In this document: one piece after another, positions 1-6,407 of the stretch
How positions within the stretch are numbered: position 1 is the stretch's first letter
Layout: every line of letters begins with the position of its first letter
Assembly (NCBI GenBank): GCA_013694645.1
Contig: JACDBZ010000216.1
Location: 1-10,590, forward strand
Reading direction: 5' to 3'
Source: Chloroflexota bacterium
GTDB taxonomy: Bacteria > Chloroflexota > Limnocylindria > QHBO01
Length of the DNA stretch: 10,590 nt
Program-made: the position numbers and the translations under genes
Notes under the pieces: generated by a model
Databases searched by the model: none
What the model saw: the letters and a program-made list of their open reading frames with translations, nothing else
What the model was told of the DNA's origin: nothing

Positions 1-78
1 CGGTGGTGCGCGTTAGCGAGACAGGGTACCAGGCATTCGTGCGATTTACGCTCAGGAGCCACCCCCAGGACCCGCGGG

Positions 79-114
79 AGCCGGCCAATGCGCACGGCGT
101 GAGCGATTGACAAC
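79..114 (-). repeat. Intergenic repeat copy downstream of smpB
   Basis: The 207 bases after the smpB stop hold no gene that I can support. This stretch begins AGCCGGCCAATGCG and ends ATTGACAAC. Aligned by eye without gaps, it matches positions 7068-7103 at about 25 of 36 bases. A further fragment of the same core, GCGCGTTAGC, lies at 8-17. The family is otherwise seen only in the gap between the 38-residue gene and secA, so it appears to be a dispersed non-coding repeat. The function is unknown. I looked here for tmRNA, tRNA and a smpB terminator and found none that was convincing. Confidence 0.45.
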
Positions 115-207
115 AAGTAGGCCGCACCTCGACCACCGCATACCGGGGTAGCGCTTGTCACTCGATCCGACTGGCGCGACTCGCACGACCGGGGAGAAGG
201 ATTCGAC

Positions 208-672
208 TCAGAGCTTGATGCGGCCGGCCTGCTTGGATTCGCGATCGAGCTCGCGGCGCATGTCGCGTTCGGCGATCGCCCGGCGCTTGTCGTGCGTCTT
301 CTTGCCGCGGGCAACGCCGATCTCCAGCTTTGCTCGCCCACCGCGCAGGTAGAGGCGCAGCGGCACGATCGTCAGGCCCTTCGCGGACTGGAGACCGGTC
401 AGCTCAGCGATCTGGTCCCGGTGGAGCAGGAGCTTTCGCGTTCGGGTCGGAGGGTGGTTGTTGCGGTTGCCCTGCGCGTACTCGGCAATGTGGGCGCCGA
501 TCAGCCAGGCCTCGCCCTTGTCGACGCGCGCATACGCCTCGGCGATGTTCACCTTGTGCGCTCGCACACTCTTGATCTCCGTGCCGGTCAGCACGATACC
601 CGCCTCGAGGGTGTCCTCTATGGCGTACTCGTGGCGGGCGCGTCGGTTGACGGCGATGGTCTCGTCGGGCAT
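208..672 (-). CDS. smpB: SsrA-binding protein SmpB (trans-translation factor)
   Basis: SmpB binds the tRNA-like domain of tmRNA and brings it to ribosomes stalled on broken mRNAs, so that the nascent chain is tagged and the ribosome freed. The 154 residues match the usual family length of about 155-160. Family features seen: N-terminal NRRARHEY (9-16), the beta-barrel segments LTGTEIKSVR (28-37) and VNIAEAYA (41-48), EYAQGNRNNHPPTRTRKLL (64-82), and a basic tail from GVARGKKTHDKR (119-130) to the C-terminus that enters the decoding centre. The ATG start gives a complete N-terminus but has no good Shine-Dalgarno. A strong hairpin (714-739) and a possible 13-codon ORF lie just upstream, so its expression may depend on read-through from ctpA or from the promoter at 838-866. 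It is the last gene of the ftsE-ftsX-ctpA-smpB series. Confidence 0.97.
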   Translation of the reverse strand: MPDETIAVNRRARHEYAIEDTLEAGIVLTGTEIKSVRAHKVNIAEAYARVDKGEAWLIGAHIAEYAQGNRNNHPPTRTRKLLLHRDQIAELTGLQSAKGLTIVPLRLYLRGGRAKLEIGVARGKKTHDKRRAIAERDMRRELDRESKQAGRIKL

Positions 673-713
673 TGGTCTTGGCTCTGGCTGCGTCGGAGAA
701 GGGCGGGCATGGA

Positions 714-739
714 AAGAGCCGGCGTTTCGGCCGGCTCTT
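714..739 (-). terminator. Perfect 10-bp stem-loop, probable terminator or attenuator before smpB
   Basis: The arms AAGAGCCGGC (714-723) and GCCGGCTCTT (730-739) are perfectly complementary around a 6-base loop. Read on the minus strand, the stem is followed by TTTCC, a short and imperfect U-run. It lies 26 bases after the stop of the 13-codon ORF and about 41 bases before the smpB ATG. It could end transcripts coming from ctpA or from the small unit, or act as an attenuator for smpB. Its strength cannot be judged from sequence, because the U-tract is weak. Confidence 0.65.
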
Positions 740-765
740 CCGTCGCTACACCACGCGAAGCTGTG

Positions 766-807
766 TCAGGCCACTGCCTCGGTGGTGGCGTGCTTGGAAC
801 TATCCAT
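766..807 (-). CDS. Possible 13-residue leader peptide or minigene upstream of smpB
   Basis: The ATG at 807 opens a reading frame encoding MDSSKHATTEAVA and ending in TGA (768-766). I do not recognise the peptide; it is hydrophilic, with no membrane segment or cysteine. The case for translation is its position: the strongest Shine-Dalgarno in the window (AAAGGAGGTG, 826-817) ends 9 bases before the ATG, a promoter-like element lies just upstream, and a terminator-like hairpin follows. Codons 7-9 (GCC ACC ACC) lie in a segment that could pair either with the Shine-Dalgarno region or with GTGGTGT beyond the stop. This resembles a leader-peptide attenuator, but the ORF is short enough to occur by chance and translation is unproven. 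It is too short for standard gene callers. Confidence 0.4.
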   Translation of the reverse strand: MDSSKHATTEAVA

Positions 808-816
808 CGGCAACAC

Positions 817-826
817 CACCTCCTTT
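817..826 (-). promoter_or_regulatory. Strong Shine-Dalgarno site for the 13-codon ORF
   Basis: On the minus strand this reads AAAGGAGGTG, a near-complete match to the anti-Shine-Dalgarno of 16S rRNA. It is unusual here because several genes in the window (secA, ctpA, the MFS gene, ftsE) have no recognisable Shine-Dalgarno. The next ATG lies 9 bases downstream at 807. The overlapping GGTGGTG (820-814) can pair with CACCACC (787-781) inside the ORF, which would hide the site. Confidence 0.55.
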
Positions 827-837
827 CGTTGCCCGCG

Positions 838-866
838 ATGCTAGCAGATGGGTCGCGCGCCGACAA
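838..866 (-). promoter_or_regulatory. Sigma70-type promoter overlapping the ctpA stop codon
   Basis: On the minus strand this reads TTGTCG (866-861), a 17-base spacer and TAGCAT (843-838); each hexamer matches 4 of 6 consensus bases. The TAG of the -10 is also the ctpA stop codon. Initiation would be expected around position 830, a few bases before the AAAGGAGGTG site. The roughly 118-nt product would carry the 13-codon ORF and end at the 714-739 hairpin unless read through into smpB. The spacing is ideal, but the call is by eye. Confidence 0.5.
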
Positions 867-2220
867 TGCCCACGACCACCGGAAGTGGCTCTCCCGCGGA
901 CGGCGTGCCCGCCGGCGTCGGCGCGGCGTCCTCGCCGACCGCCGGCTGTCCTTCGAGGAAGGAGATGGCAGCGTCGAGCACCGGATCCTCCTCCGGGGGC
1001 GTCTCGGCGGTGCGCGCCGCGTCGATGTCCGGCTGGATGCCGTCAGGCGCCACGCTGTTGTGCCGCGGGGTGAACCATCGGCTGATCGTGATCCGAACTC
1101 CCGCGTCGTTCTCGAGACGACCCCAGACCTGGACCGTGTTCTTGCCGAACGAGGGCTCGCCGACCACCGTCGCGCGCCCGGCCTCCTGAAGCGCCGCGGC
1201 CACGATCTCGGACGCCGATGCCGACCCGCCGTTGACGAGCACCGCGACGGGCAGCGCCGGATCGGTTGCCACGCCGTCGCCGGTCGAAGGCCATTCGCGC
1301 ACATCGTCCCCGGCGGACTCCTGCGTGAAAATGAGGCCGTCATCGATGAACTGGCTGGCGATCTTCTGCGCGGCATCGATGTACCCGCCGGGGTTGTCCC
1401 TCAGATCGAAGACGAGCTGGTCGGCTCCCTGGTCCAGCAGTCCCGACAGCGCTATTCGAAACTGGTCAGCGGCGGGAGCGGAGAACCCGTTGAGCGCGAT
1501 GTAGCCGATGTGGTCGTCGATGATCCGTGCCTCGACCTCCTGCAGCTCGATCTCCGAGCGCGTGATCGTGAGGTCGAAGGGATCGGCGTCATCACGCTGG
1601 AGGGTGAGGGTCACATCGATCCCCGACTCACCACGAATCCTGCCGATCTGGTCCTCCATCGTCGTGCCATCGACCGGTTCGCCATCGACGGCCAGGACGA
1701 AGTCGCCCGACTGCACGCCGGCCCGCTCGGCCGGGGATTCGGCCAGCGGAGCGACCACGACCAGGCGGCACATCGCGCTCAGCTCGGTGCAGGCCGCGAG
1801 GTCCGCGGCATCCTCGGTGTTGCGAATGGCCATCTCGGCACCGATCCCGCTGAACGTTCCCGACAGGTCGCCGAGCGCCTGCGCGTACTGCTCCGGCGGC
1901 ATGTAGCCCGAATAGGGGTCCTCGACGCCGTACTGGAACATGCCCCGAATGGCGCCCTCGGCCAGCTTCTCGCTGTCGAGGTCGTCGACATACTCGCTCT
2001 GGAGCCGATCGTACGCTTCGCAGAATGCGGCGAAGGCCTCATCGGGAGCGGCGCAGCCCGAGCCGCCGCTGCCACCGCGGGCGAGAAAGCCGCCGGCAAA
2101 GAGGAGCGCGCCGACGACGGCCACCAGCGCGAGCGAGATGATCCACGGGACGCTGCCGCCCCGCGAAGGTGGAGATGGACTGGTCGGAGGCGCCGAGATG
2201 GGCCGCGTGGGATCGTTCAT
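841..2220 (-). CDS. ctpA: Membrane-anchored S41 carboxy-terminal processing protease (CtpA/CtpB type)
   Basis: This is a serine protease of family S41 that trims or degrades extracytoplasmic proteins from their C-termini. The 459 residues comprise a proline-rich cytoplasmic start, one membrane segment (about 26-47, an uncleaved anchor or signal), a cap helix region (60-110), a PDZ domain (about 115-215) and the S41 catalytic domain (about 235-410). The catalytic dyad is visible: Ser335 in NGGSASASEI (330-339) and Lys360 in VGEPSFGKNTVQ (353-364), at the 25-residue spacing known from E. coli Prc. RDNPGGYID (274-282) and the TPRHNSVAPDGIQPD block (384-398) are also typical. A low-complexity tail follows, ending in an unusual Cys. 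The ATG lies 9 bases after TAGACT, which suggests a leaderless mRNA. In Bacillus subtilis ctpB similarly follows ftsEX, so a role in envelope remodelling is plausible; the substrate is unknown. Confidence 0.93.
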   Translation of the reverse strand: MNDPTRPISAPPTSPSPPSRGGSVPWIISLALVAVVGALLFAGGFLARGGSGGSGCAAPDEAFAAFCEAYDRLQSEYVDDLDSEKLAEGAIRGMFQYGVEDPYSGYMPPEQYAQALGDLSGTFSGIGAEMAIRNTEDAADLAACTELSAMCRLVVVAPLAESPAERAGVQSGDFVLAVDGEPVDGTTMEDQIGRIRGESGIDVTLTLQRDDADPFDLTITRSEIELQEVEARIIDDHIGYIALNGFSAPAADQFRIALSGLLDQGADQLVFDLRDNPGGYIDAAQKIASQFIDDGLIFTQESAGDDVREWPSTGDGVATDPALPVAVLVNGGSASASEIVAAALQEAGRATVVGEPSFGKNTVQVWGRLENDAGVRITISRWFTPRHNSVAPDGIQPDIDAARTAETPPEEDPVLDAAISFLEGQPAVGEDAAPTPAGTPSAGEPLPVVVGIVGARPIC

Positions 2221-2229
2221 GGGAGGCGC

Positions 2230-2235
2230 AGTCTA
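2230..2235 (-). promoter_or_regulatory. Probable -10 element of a leaderless ctpA promoter
   Basis: On the minus strand TAGACT is followed by exactly 9 bases and then the ctpA ATG at 2220. A transcript starting 6-8 bases after the hexamer would begin at or next to the start codon. No clear -35 is seen. The same geometry recurs before secA and the MFS gene. Confidence 0.5.
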
Positions 2236-2305
2236 GCGGTGCATTGTCGTGGCGCTGGTAGAGCACTCATTACGATTCGATTACCTGCGCACGCACAAAG
2301 GCCCA

Positions 2306-3199
2306 TCAGCGCGCGGCCGAGAGGTAAGAGCGGACGCTGATCCATGATCCGAGTGCGCCGACTCCCAGCCCCACGGCCAGCAGGAGCACCGACAGCGTCG
2401 TAAGGAACCGCGCACTCACCGCGGTCGGCATCTGGAAGATGGTCACCATGGCCGGTTGGATCGGATCCCACACCACCGCCACCAGCACGATGGTCACCAG
2501 CGCGCCGACCAGGCCACACAGGATGCCCTCCAGGATGAACGGCCATCGGATGAATGAATCGGACGCGCCGACCAGCCGCATGATCTCGATCTCGTTGGCG
2601 CGGCTGTAGACCGCGATCCGGATCGTGTTGATGATCATGAACAGGACCGTCAGACCGACCAGGCCGATGCCGACCAGCCCCACCGTGCGAATGACATTGA
2701 TGATGCCCAGCAGTGTGTCGTATTCCGCCTGCTTGGTCAGGACGCGCTCCACGCGTGGGTCATCGGTGAGCTCGGCGCTCACGGTACCCGACGCATCGGG
2801 ATCATCGAGGCTGATCTCCAGGCTGGCGAACAGCCGGATCGTGGCGCCGCCCGTGTCGAGCTCCTGTCCGGTCTCGCGGTATGACTCCTCGAGCCGACGC
2901 ATCGCGGCGGCCGGCGACACGTACTCGACTGATGCGACGCCGGGCACGGCCTCGACCTCCCGGGTGAGGGTGGCGACGGCAGCATCGGTGAGACCGTCCT
3001 CCAGCTGGGCTGTCACCGCGACCTTGCTCTCGATGAACTCGAGGCCGGAGTTGAGGCCGGTGATGACGATGAGCAGCGCGGACAGGAGCACGAGCATGAG
3101 GATGACGGTCGCGGTCGCCGCGAGGCTCATCATGGCGTTGCGCCAGAAACCCTGCCAGGCGCGGATGATGCTGAAGCCGATGAAGCGCACGAATGGCAT
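2306..3199 (-). CDS. ftsX: Cell-division ABC transporter permease FtsX
   Basis: FtsX is the membrane half of the FtsEX complex, which passes ATP-driven conformational changes in FtsE to peptidoglycan hydrolases or their activators outside the cell. The 297 residues show the standard layout: a cytoplasmic start, TM1 (about 25-48), one large extracellular domain (about 50-168), TM2 (172-194), a cytoplasmic coupling loop with NEIEIMRLVGAS (202-213) that contacts FtsE, TM3 (about 220-243) and TM4 (about 266-287). The length is normal. The ATG start lies 3 bases after the ftsE stop (TGA-CCG-ATG), with no strong Shine-Dalgarno, so translation is probably coupled to ftsE. The gap to ctpA is only 85 bases and contains the ctpA promoter-like hexamer. 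Confidence 0.96.
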   Translation of the reverse strand: MPFVRFIGFSIIRAWQGFWRNAMMSLAATATVILMLVLLSALLIVITGLNSGLEFIESKVAVTAQLEDGLTDAAVATLTREVEAVPGVASVEYVSPAAAMRRLEESYRETGQELDTGGATIRLFASLEISLDDPDASGTVSAELTDDPRVERVLTKQAEYDTLLGIINVIRTVGLVGIGLVGLTVLFMIINTIRIAVYSRANEIEIMRLVGASDSFIRWPFILEGILCGLVGALVTIVLVAVVWDPIQPAMVTIFQMPTAVSARFLTTLSVLLLAVGLGVGALGSWISVRSYLSAAR

Positions 3200-3202
3200 C
3201 GG

Positions 3203-3940
3203 TCAGTACTCTCGCTCATAGGCCGCAGCCGCCTCGTCGCGCACGAGCTGGCCGCCTTCGAGGGCGAGGACGCGACGACGCATGGCGTTGACGATCTCCT
3301 GGTTGTGCGTGGCCATCAGCACGGTCGTGCCGAGTTCGTTGATCTGGATCAGGAGCTGGATGATCTCCCAGCTGGTGACCGGGTCCAGGTTTCCGGTCGG
3401 CTCGTCGGCGATCAGGATGGCGGGATCGTGGACCAGCGCGCGGGCGATCGCGGTGCGCTGCTGCTCGCCACCGGACAGCTGGGTCGGCAGGTGGTGCGCA
3501 TGATCATGAAGGCCGACCAGGTTGAGCAGTTGCGGGACCCGCTGTCGGACGATGGCGCGTGGTGACCCGGTCACGTCGAGCGCGAACGCCACGTTTTCCC
3601 AGACCGTCTTGTTCGGCAGAAGGCGGAAGTCCTGGAAGACGATCCCGATTCGCCGCCGAAGCCCGGGCACCTGGCCGCGACGCATGCGAAGCAGGTCATG
3701 CCCGGCGACCCGCACGTTGCCGGCGGTTGGCACCTGCTCCCGGATGAGGAGGCGGATGAAGGTGCTCTTGCCGGCGCCGGACGGGCCGACCAGGAAGACG
3801 AAGTCGCCGCCCTGGATGCTGACGTTCACGTCGGCGAGCGCGACCTTGCCGTTGGGGTACGTCATCCCGACGTCCACCATGCGGATGACCGGTGCGTCGG
3901 GGGATGCGGGTCGCGATCGTCGTCGCAGGAGGGATGTCAT
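3203..3940 (-). CDS. ftsE: Cell-division ATP-binding protein FtsE
   Basis: FtsE is the cytoplasmic ATPase that partners FtsX at the division site. From the ATG at 3940 it has 245 residues: Walker A GPSGAGKS (52-59), Q-loop Q103 in VFQDFRLL, ABC signature LSGGEQQR (155-162), Walker B ILIADE (175-180), D-loop and switch histidine H212 in MATHNQ. EPTGNLDP (180-187) and RLLPNKTVWENVAFAL (106-121) are typical of FtsE. An in-frame TTG at 3964 would add eight residues; I prefer the ATG because conserved sequence begins well after it and the -10-like TACCAT (3959-3954) lies between the two. There is no Shine-Dalgarno at the ATG. A perfect dyad covers the ATG and the presumed transcription start. ftsX follows 3 bases after the stop. 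It is divergent from the MFS gene. Confidence 0.96.
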   Translation of the reverse strand: MTSLLRRRSRPASPDAPVIRMVDVGMTYPNGKVALADVNVSIQGGDFVFLVGPSGAGKSTFIRLLIREQVPTAGNVRVAGHDLLRMRRGQVPGLRRRIGIVFQDFRLLPNKTVWENVAFALDVTGSPRAIVRQRVPQLLNLVGLHDHAHHLPTQLSGGEQQRTAIARALVHDPAILIADEPTGNLDPVTSWEIIQLLIQINELGTTVLMATHNQEIVNAMRRRVLALEGGQLVRDEAAAAYEREY

Positions 3941-3956
3941 CGGTGCAGCACCGATG
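3938..3956. promoter_or_regulatory. Perfect 19-base dyad over the ftsE start codon
   Basis: CATCGGTGC-A-GCACCGATG is a perfect inverted repeat with 9-base arms and one central base. It contains the ftsE ATG (3940-3938) and overlaps the -10-like TACCAT (3959-3954) on the minus strand. It could be an operator for a dimeric regulator, or could fold in the mRNA and affect start-codon access. No regulator is identified. Confidence 0.45.
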
Positions 3957-4010
3957 GTAGCCAATGCTGGCCAGCCGCGAGCTCGGCTCCAACGGCAGGC
4001 TCGTGGGTGC

Positions 4011-4016
4011 TAGCCT
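4011..4016 (+). promoter_or_regulatory. Probable -10 element of a leaderless MFS gene promoter
   Basis: TAGCCT is followed by exactly 9 bases and then the GTG at 4026. This spacing favours the GTG over the in-frame TTG at 4020, which lies only 3 bases after the hexamer. No -35 was recognised. The promoter faces away from ftsE. Confidence 0.45.
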
Positions 4017-4025
4017 GCGTTGCCT

Positions 4026-5330
4026 GTGAGCCACCTCGTCGACACCGTGGCGCCGACGCGTCTGGGCGCCGGATTCCGGTGGCTGCTGGCATCCTCGTGG
4101 ATCAGCAACCTGGGCGACGGGATCGCGATTGCCGCCGGACCGCTGCTCGTGGCATCGCAGACCGACGATGCGTTCCTGGTGGCGCTGGCGGCGCTGGTCC
4201 AGTGGCTCCCCCCGCTGTTGTTCGGTCTGTATGCCGGCGCATTGTCCGACCGCCTCGACCGACGGTTGATCGTGATGACCGTCGATGTGCTGCGCGCCAT
4301 CGTCCTGGTGGTCATCGCCACATCGATCGCGACCGGGACGGTGTCGATCGCCGTGATCCTCGTCGCCCTGTTCCTGCTCGGCACCGCCGAGGTGTTCGCG
4401 GACAACGCGTCGCAGACCCTGTTGCCGATGTTGGTGCGTCGCCAGGACCTCGCCGTCGCCAACTCCCGGATCCAGGCTGGCTTCATCACCGTCAACCAGT
4501 TGGTCGGACCGCCGGTCGGTGCCGCGCTGTTCGCGGCTGGCATGGCGTGGCCCTTCGTCGGCCAGGCGATCATGGTCGCGACCGGTGCGCTCCTCGTGAG
4601 TCGGATCTCGCTCCCGGCCCACGCACGCGATCCGCAGCGGGCCGCCGCGATCCGCCAGGACATCGCCGAAGGATTCCGATGGGTCCGCCATCACGCCGCG
4701 GTGCGCACGCTGGTGCTGACCATCTTCACCTTCAACATCACCTTCGGCGCGGCGTGGTCGGTGCTTGTCCTCTACGCCACCCAGCGGCTCGGGCTGGGAG
4801 AGATCGGCTTCGGCCTGCTCACGACGGTTTCGGCGATGGGCGGCCTGCTGAGCACGCTGGCGTACGGGTGGATCACCCGTCGCGTCAGCTTGGGGAACAT
4901 CATGCGCATCGGGCTGATCATCGAAACGTTCACACACCTGGGCCTCGCGATCACGACCGTCCCGGCTGTCGCGATGGCGATCTTCTTCGTGTTCGGCGGC
5001 CACGCGTTCGTGTGGAGCACGACGTCCGTCACCATCCGCCAGCGGGCCGTCCCGCGTGAGCTCCAGGGCAGAGTCGGCAGCGTGAACACCGTCGGCGTCT
5101 TCGGTGGCCTGGTCGTCGGATCCGCCCTGGGCGGCACCCTCGCACGGCTATTCGGCGTGACCGCGCCATTCTGGTTCGCCTTCGCCGGCTCCGCGCTGTT
5201 CGTTGTCCTCATCTGGGGCCAGCTGGCGCATATCGCCCATGGCGACCAGCCGGGAGGTTCCGATCCGCAGGGCCGGCAGCGTCAGGCGGGGAGGGCCGGG
5301 TCTCCATCTCCCACCCGGGAGCGCAGGTAG
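4026..5330 (+). CDS. MFS transporter, EntS/MFS_3-like drug or metabolite exporter
   Basis: This is a major facilitator superfamily secondary transporter in the cytoplasmic membrane, about 434 residues from the GTG. Twelve hydrophobic segments can be traced roughly between residues 18 and 405. The loop after TM2 carries an MFS motif A form, GALSDRLDRRL (71-81), and a related GWITRRVSLGN loop follows TM8. PRELQGRVGSVNTVGVFGG, near the start of TM10-11, is typical of the EntS-like/MFS_3 group. Substrate and direction cannot be read from sequence; export is the usual role of this group. The start is uncertain: TTG at 4020 is in frame, but the -10-like TAGCCT 9 bases before the GTG favours 4026. 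The last 49 bases overlap the end of prfB tail to tail, encoding a polar tail that is probably unstructured. It interrupts an otherwise minus-strand housekeeping series, so it may be a later insertion. Confidence 0.88.
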   Translation: MSHLVDTVAPTRLGAGFRWLLASSWISNLGDGIAIAAGPLLVASQTDDAFLVALAALVQWLPPLLFGLYAGALSDRLDRRLIVMTVDVLRAIVLVVIATSIATGTVSIAVILVALFLLGTAEVFADNASQTLLPMLVRRQDLAVANSRIQAGFITVNQLVGPPVGAALFAAGMAWPFVGQAIMVATGALLVSRISLPAHARDPQRAAAIRQDIAEGFRWVRHHAAVRTLVLTIFTFNITFGAAWSVLVLYATQRLGLGEIGFGLLTTVSAMGGLLSTLAYGWITRRVSLGNIMRIGLIIETFTHLGLAITTVPAVAMAIFFVFGGHAFVWSTTSVTIRQRAVPRELQGRVGSVNTVGVFGGLVVGSALGGTLARLFGVTAPFWFAFAGSALFVVLIWGQLAHIAHGDQPGGSDPQGRQRQAGRAGSPSPTRERR

Positions 5331-6407
5331 CCCTCGATGAATGGGTCGAGATCGCCGTCGAGAACGGCCGTCGGATTCGAGGTCTCGACCCCGGTGCGCA
5401 GATCCTTGACCATGGTGTAGGGCTGAAGGACGTAGCTGCGGATCTGGTTTCCCCAGCCGGCCTCGATGTGCACTCCTCGCAGGTGAGCCATCTCCGCTTC
5501 ACGCTCCTCCTCCTGCCGTTCGATGAGCCTGGCACGCAGCACCGACATGGCGCGGTCGCGATTCTGGTGCTGGCTCCGCTCGCTCTGCACGGCGACCACG
5601 AGGCCGGTCGGGAGGTGGGTCAGCCGTACGGCGCTATCGGTCTTGTTGACGTGCTGGCCGCCCGCCCCGCTGGCCCGGTAGGTGTCGACGCGCAAATCCT
5701 TGTCGTCGATCTCGATGGCAGCGTCCTCGGGGACCTCCGGCATGACCTCGACGAGCGCGAAGGTCGTATGCCGGCGCTTCTGCGAGTCGAAGGGACTGAT
5801 CCGCACGAGCCGATGCACGCCGCGCTCGCTGCGCAGACGACCGTACACCCAGCGTCCGTCGACGCTGAAGCTCACGCTCTTCAGGCCGACCCCTTCCCCC
5901 TCGGTGGCCTCGAGGATCTCCGTCTTGAACCGATGTCGCTCCGCCCAGCGCAGGTACATGCGCAGCAGCATCTCGGCCCAATCCTGGCTCTCCGTGCCGC
6001 CGGCTCCGGCATGGATCGACACGATCGCGCCGCGTTCGTCGAACGGCTCGCCGAGCAGGAGCTGCTGCTCGATCCGGTTCCAGTCGGCCCGGAGAGTGGC
6101 AAGGTCGCGCTCCAGATCGGGTTGCAGGCTCGCGGCCTCAGCAAGATCCGCTGCCGCCATCTCGGCCATCTCGGCCAGGCCGGATGCGCGGTCACCGATG
6201 GAGCGCCAGGTCTCCATCTCCGATCGCAGCTCCTCAGCGCGACGCATGATCGTCTGCGCGGCTGCGGGATCGTCCCACAGGGCTGGATCGGCTGACCGTT
6301 CGGTCAGCTCGGCGAGCTCGGCCTCGCTATTGGCGTGGTCAAAGACGCACCGAGGTTTCGGCCACGAGACGCGCCAGGCGCTGCGCCTCGTCCCTAATTG
6401 CGTCCAA
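5282..6407 (-). CDS. prfB: Peptide chain release factor 2 (RF2), with programmed +1 frameshift
   Basis: RF2 recognises UAA and UGA stop codons and triggers peptide release. Translation probably starts at TTG (6407), runs 22 codons (MDAIRDEAQ...SVRL) to the in-frame TGA (6341-6339), then shifts +1 at CTT-TGA-C and continues from GAC (6340). The joined protein has 374 residues. In that numbering the SPF stop-recognition tripeptide is at 204-206 and the catalytic GGQ at 249-251, each one off from E. coli RF2, which supports both the start and the shift. Other blocks are AGAGGTESQDWAEML (133-147) and ASGAGGQHVNKTDSAVRL (245-262). Low RF2 favours the shift, so the gene is self-regulated. The start lies inside the end of the cysteine-rich gene (14-base overlap), suggesting coupling; GGTGG just upstream may serve as a weak Shine-Dalgarno. 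The 3' end overlaps the convergent MFS gene. Confidence 0.95.
6338..6347 (-). other. RF2 programmed +1 frameshift site (CGT CTT TGA C)
   Basis: On the minus strand the zero frame reads GTG CGT CTT TGA, and the continuing frame reads GAC CAC GCC. CTT TGA C is the conserved RF2 slip site: the peptidyl-tRNA slips from CUU to UUU while UGA waits for RF2. Three bases before CTT lies GGTG, a reduced form of the stimulatory Shine-Dalgarno-like element (AGGGGG in E. coli). Without the shift only a 22-residue peptide would be made. Confidence 0.93.

Noticed and set aside
106..135. TTGACA at 107-112 as a plus-strand promoter -35
   Set aside because: No -10-like hexamer lies 16-18 bases downstream, and the motif belongs to the ATTGACAAC end of the intergenic repeat.
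1..207. A tmRNA (ssrA) gene next to smpB
   Set aside because: ssrA often follows smpB, so I looked for a tRNA-like 3' end with CCA, a GGTTCGAATCC arm and a GGGG-type 5' end. GTCGAATCC just after smpB resembles a T-loop, but nothing around it pairs as an acceptor stem, and 207 bases are too few for a whole gene.
766..807. The 13-codon ORF as a tmRNA tag, because it ends in AVA
   Set aside because: The unit is far too short, starts with ATG and a Shine-Dalgarno, and has no tRNA-like domain. The small-residue ending is probably coincidence.
292..2340. A 682-codon plus-strand open frame across smpB and ctpA
   Set aside because: It is antisense to two recognisable genes, rich in Arg and low-complexity residues, and resembles no family. 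High GC removes stops from opposite-strand frames.
3696..5003. A 435-codon minus-strand open frame running from inside the MFS gene into ftsE
   Set aside because: Out of frame with ftsE and antisense to the transporter; the sequence is a highly polar Arg/Asp/His/Gln mix typical of a shadow frame.
3698..5059. A 453-codon plus-strand open frame across ftsE and the MFS gene
   Set aside because: It overlaps the transporter in another frame and lacks membrane segments or motifs.
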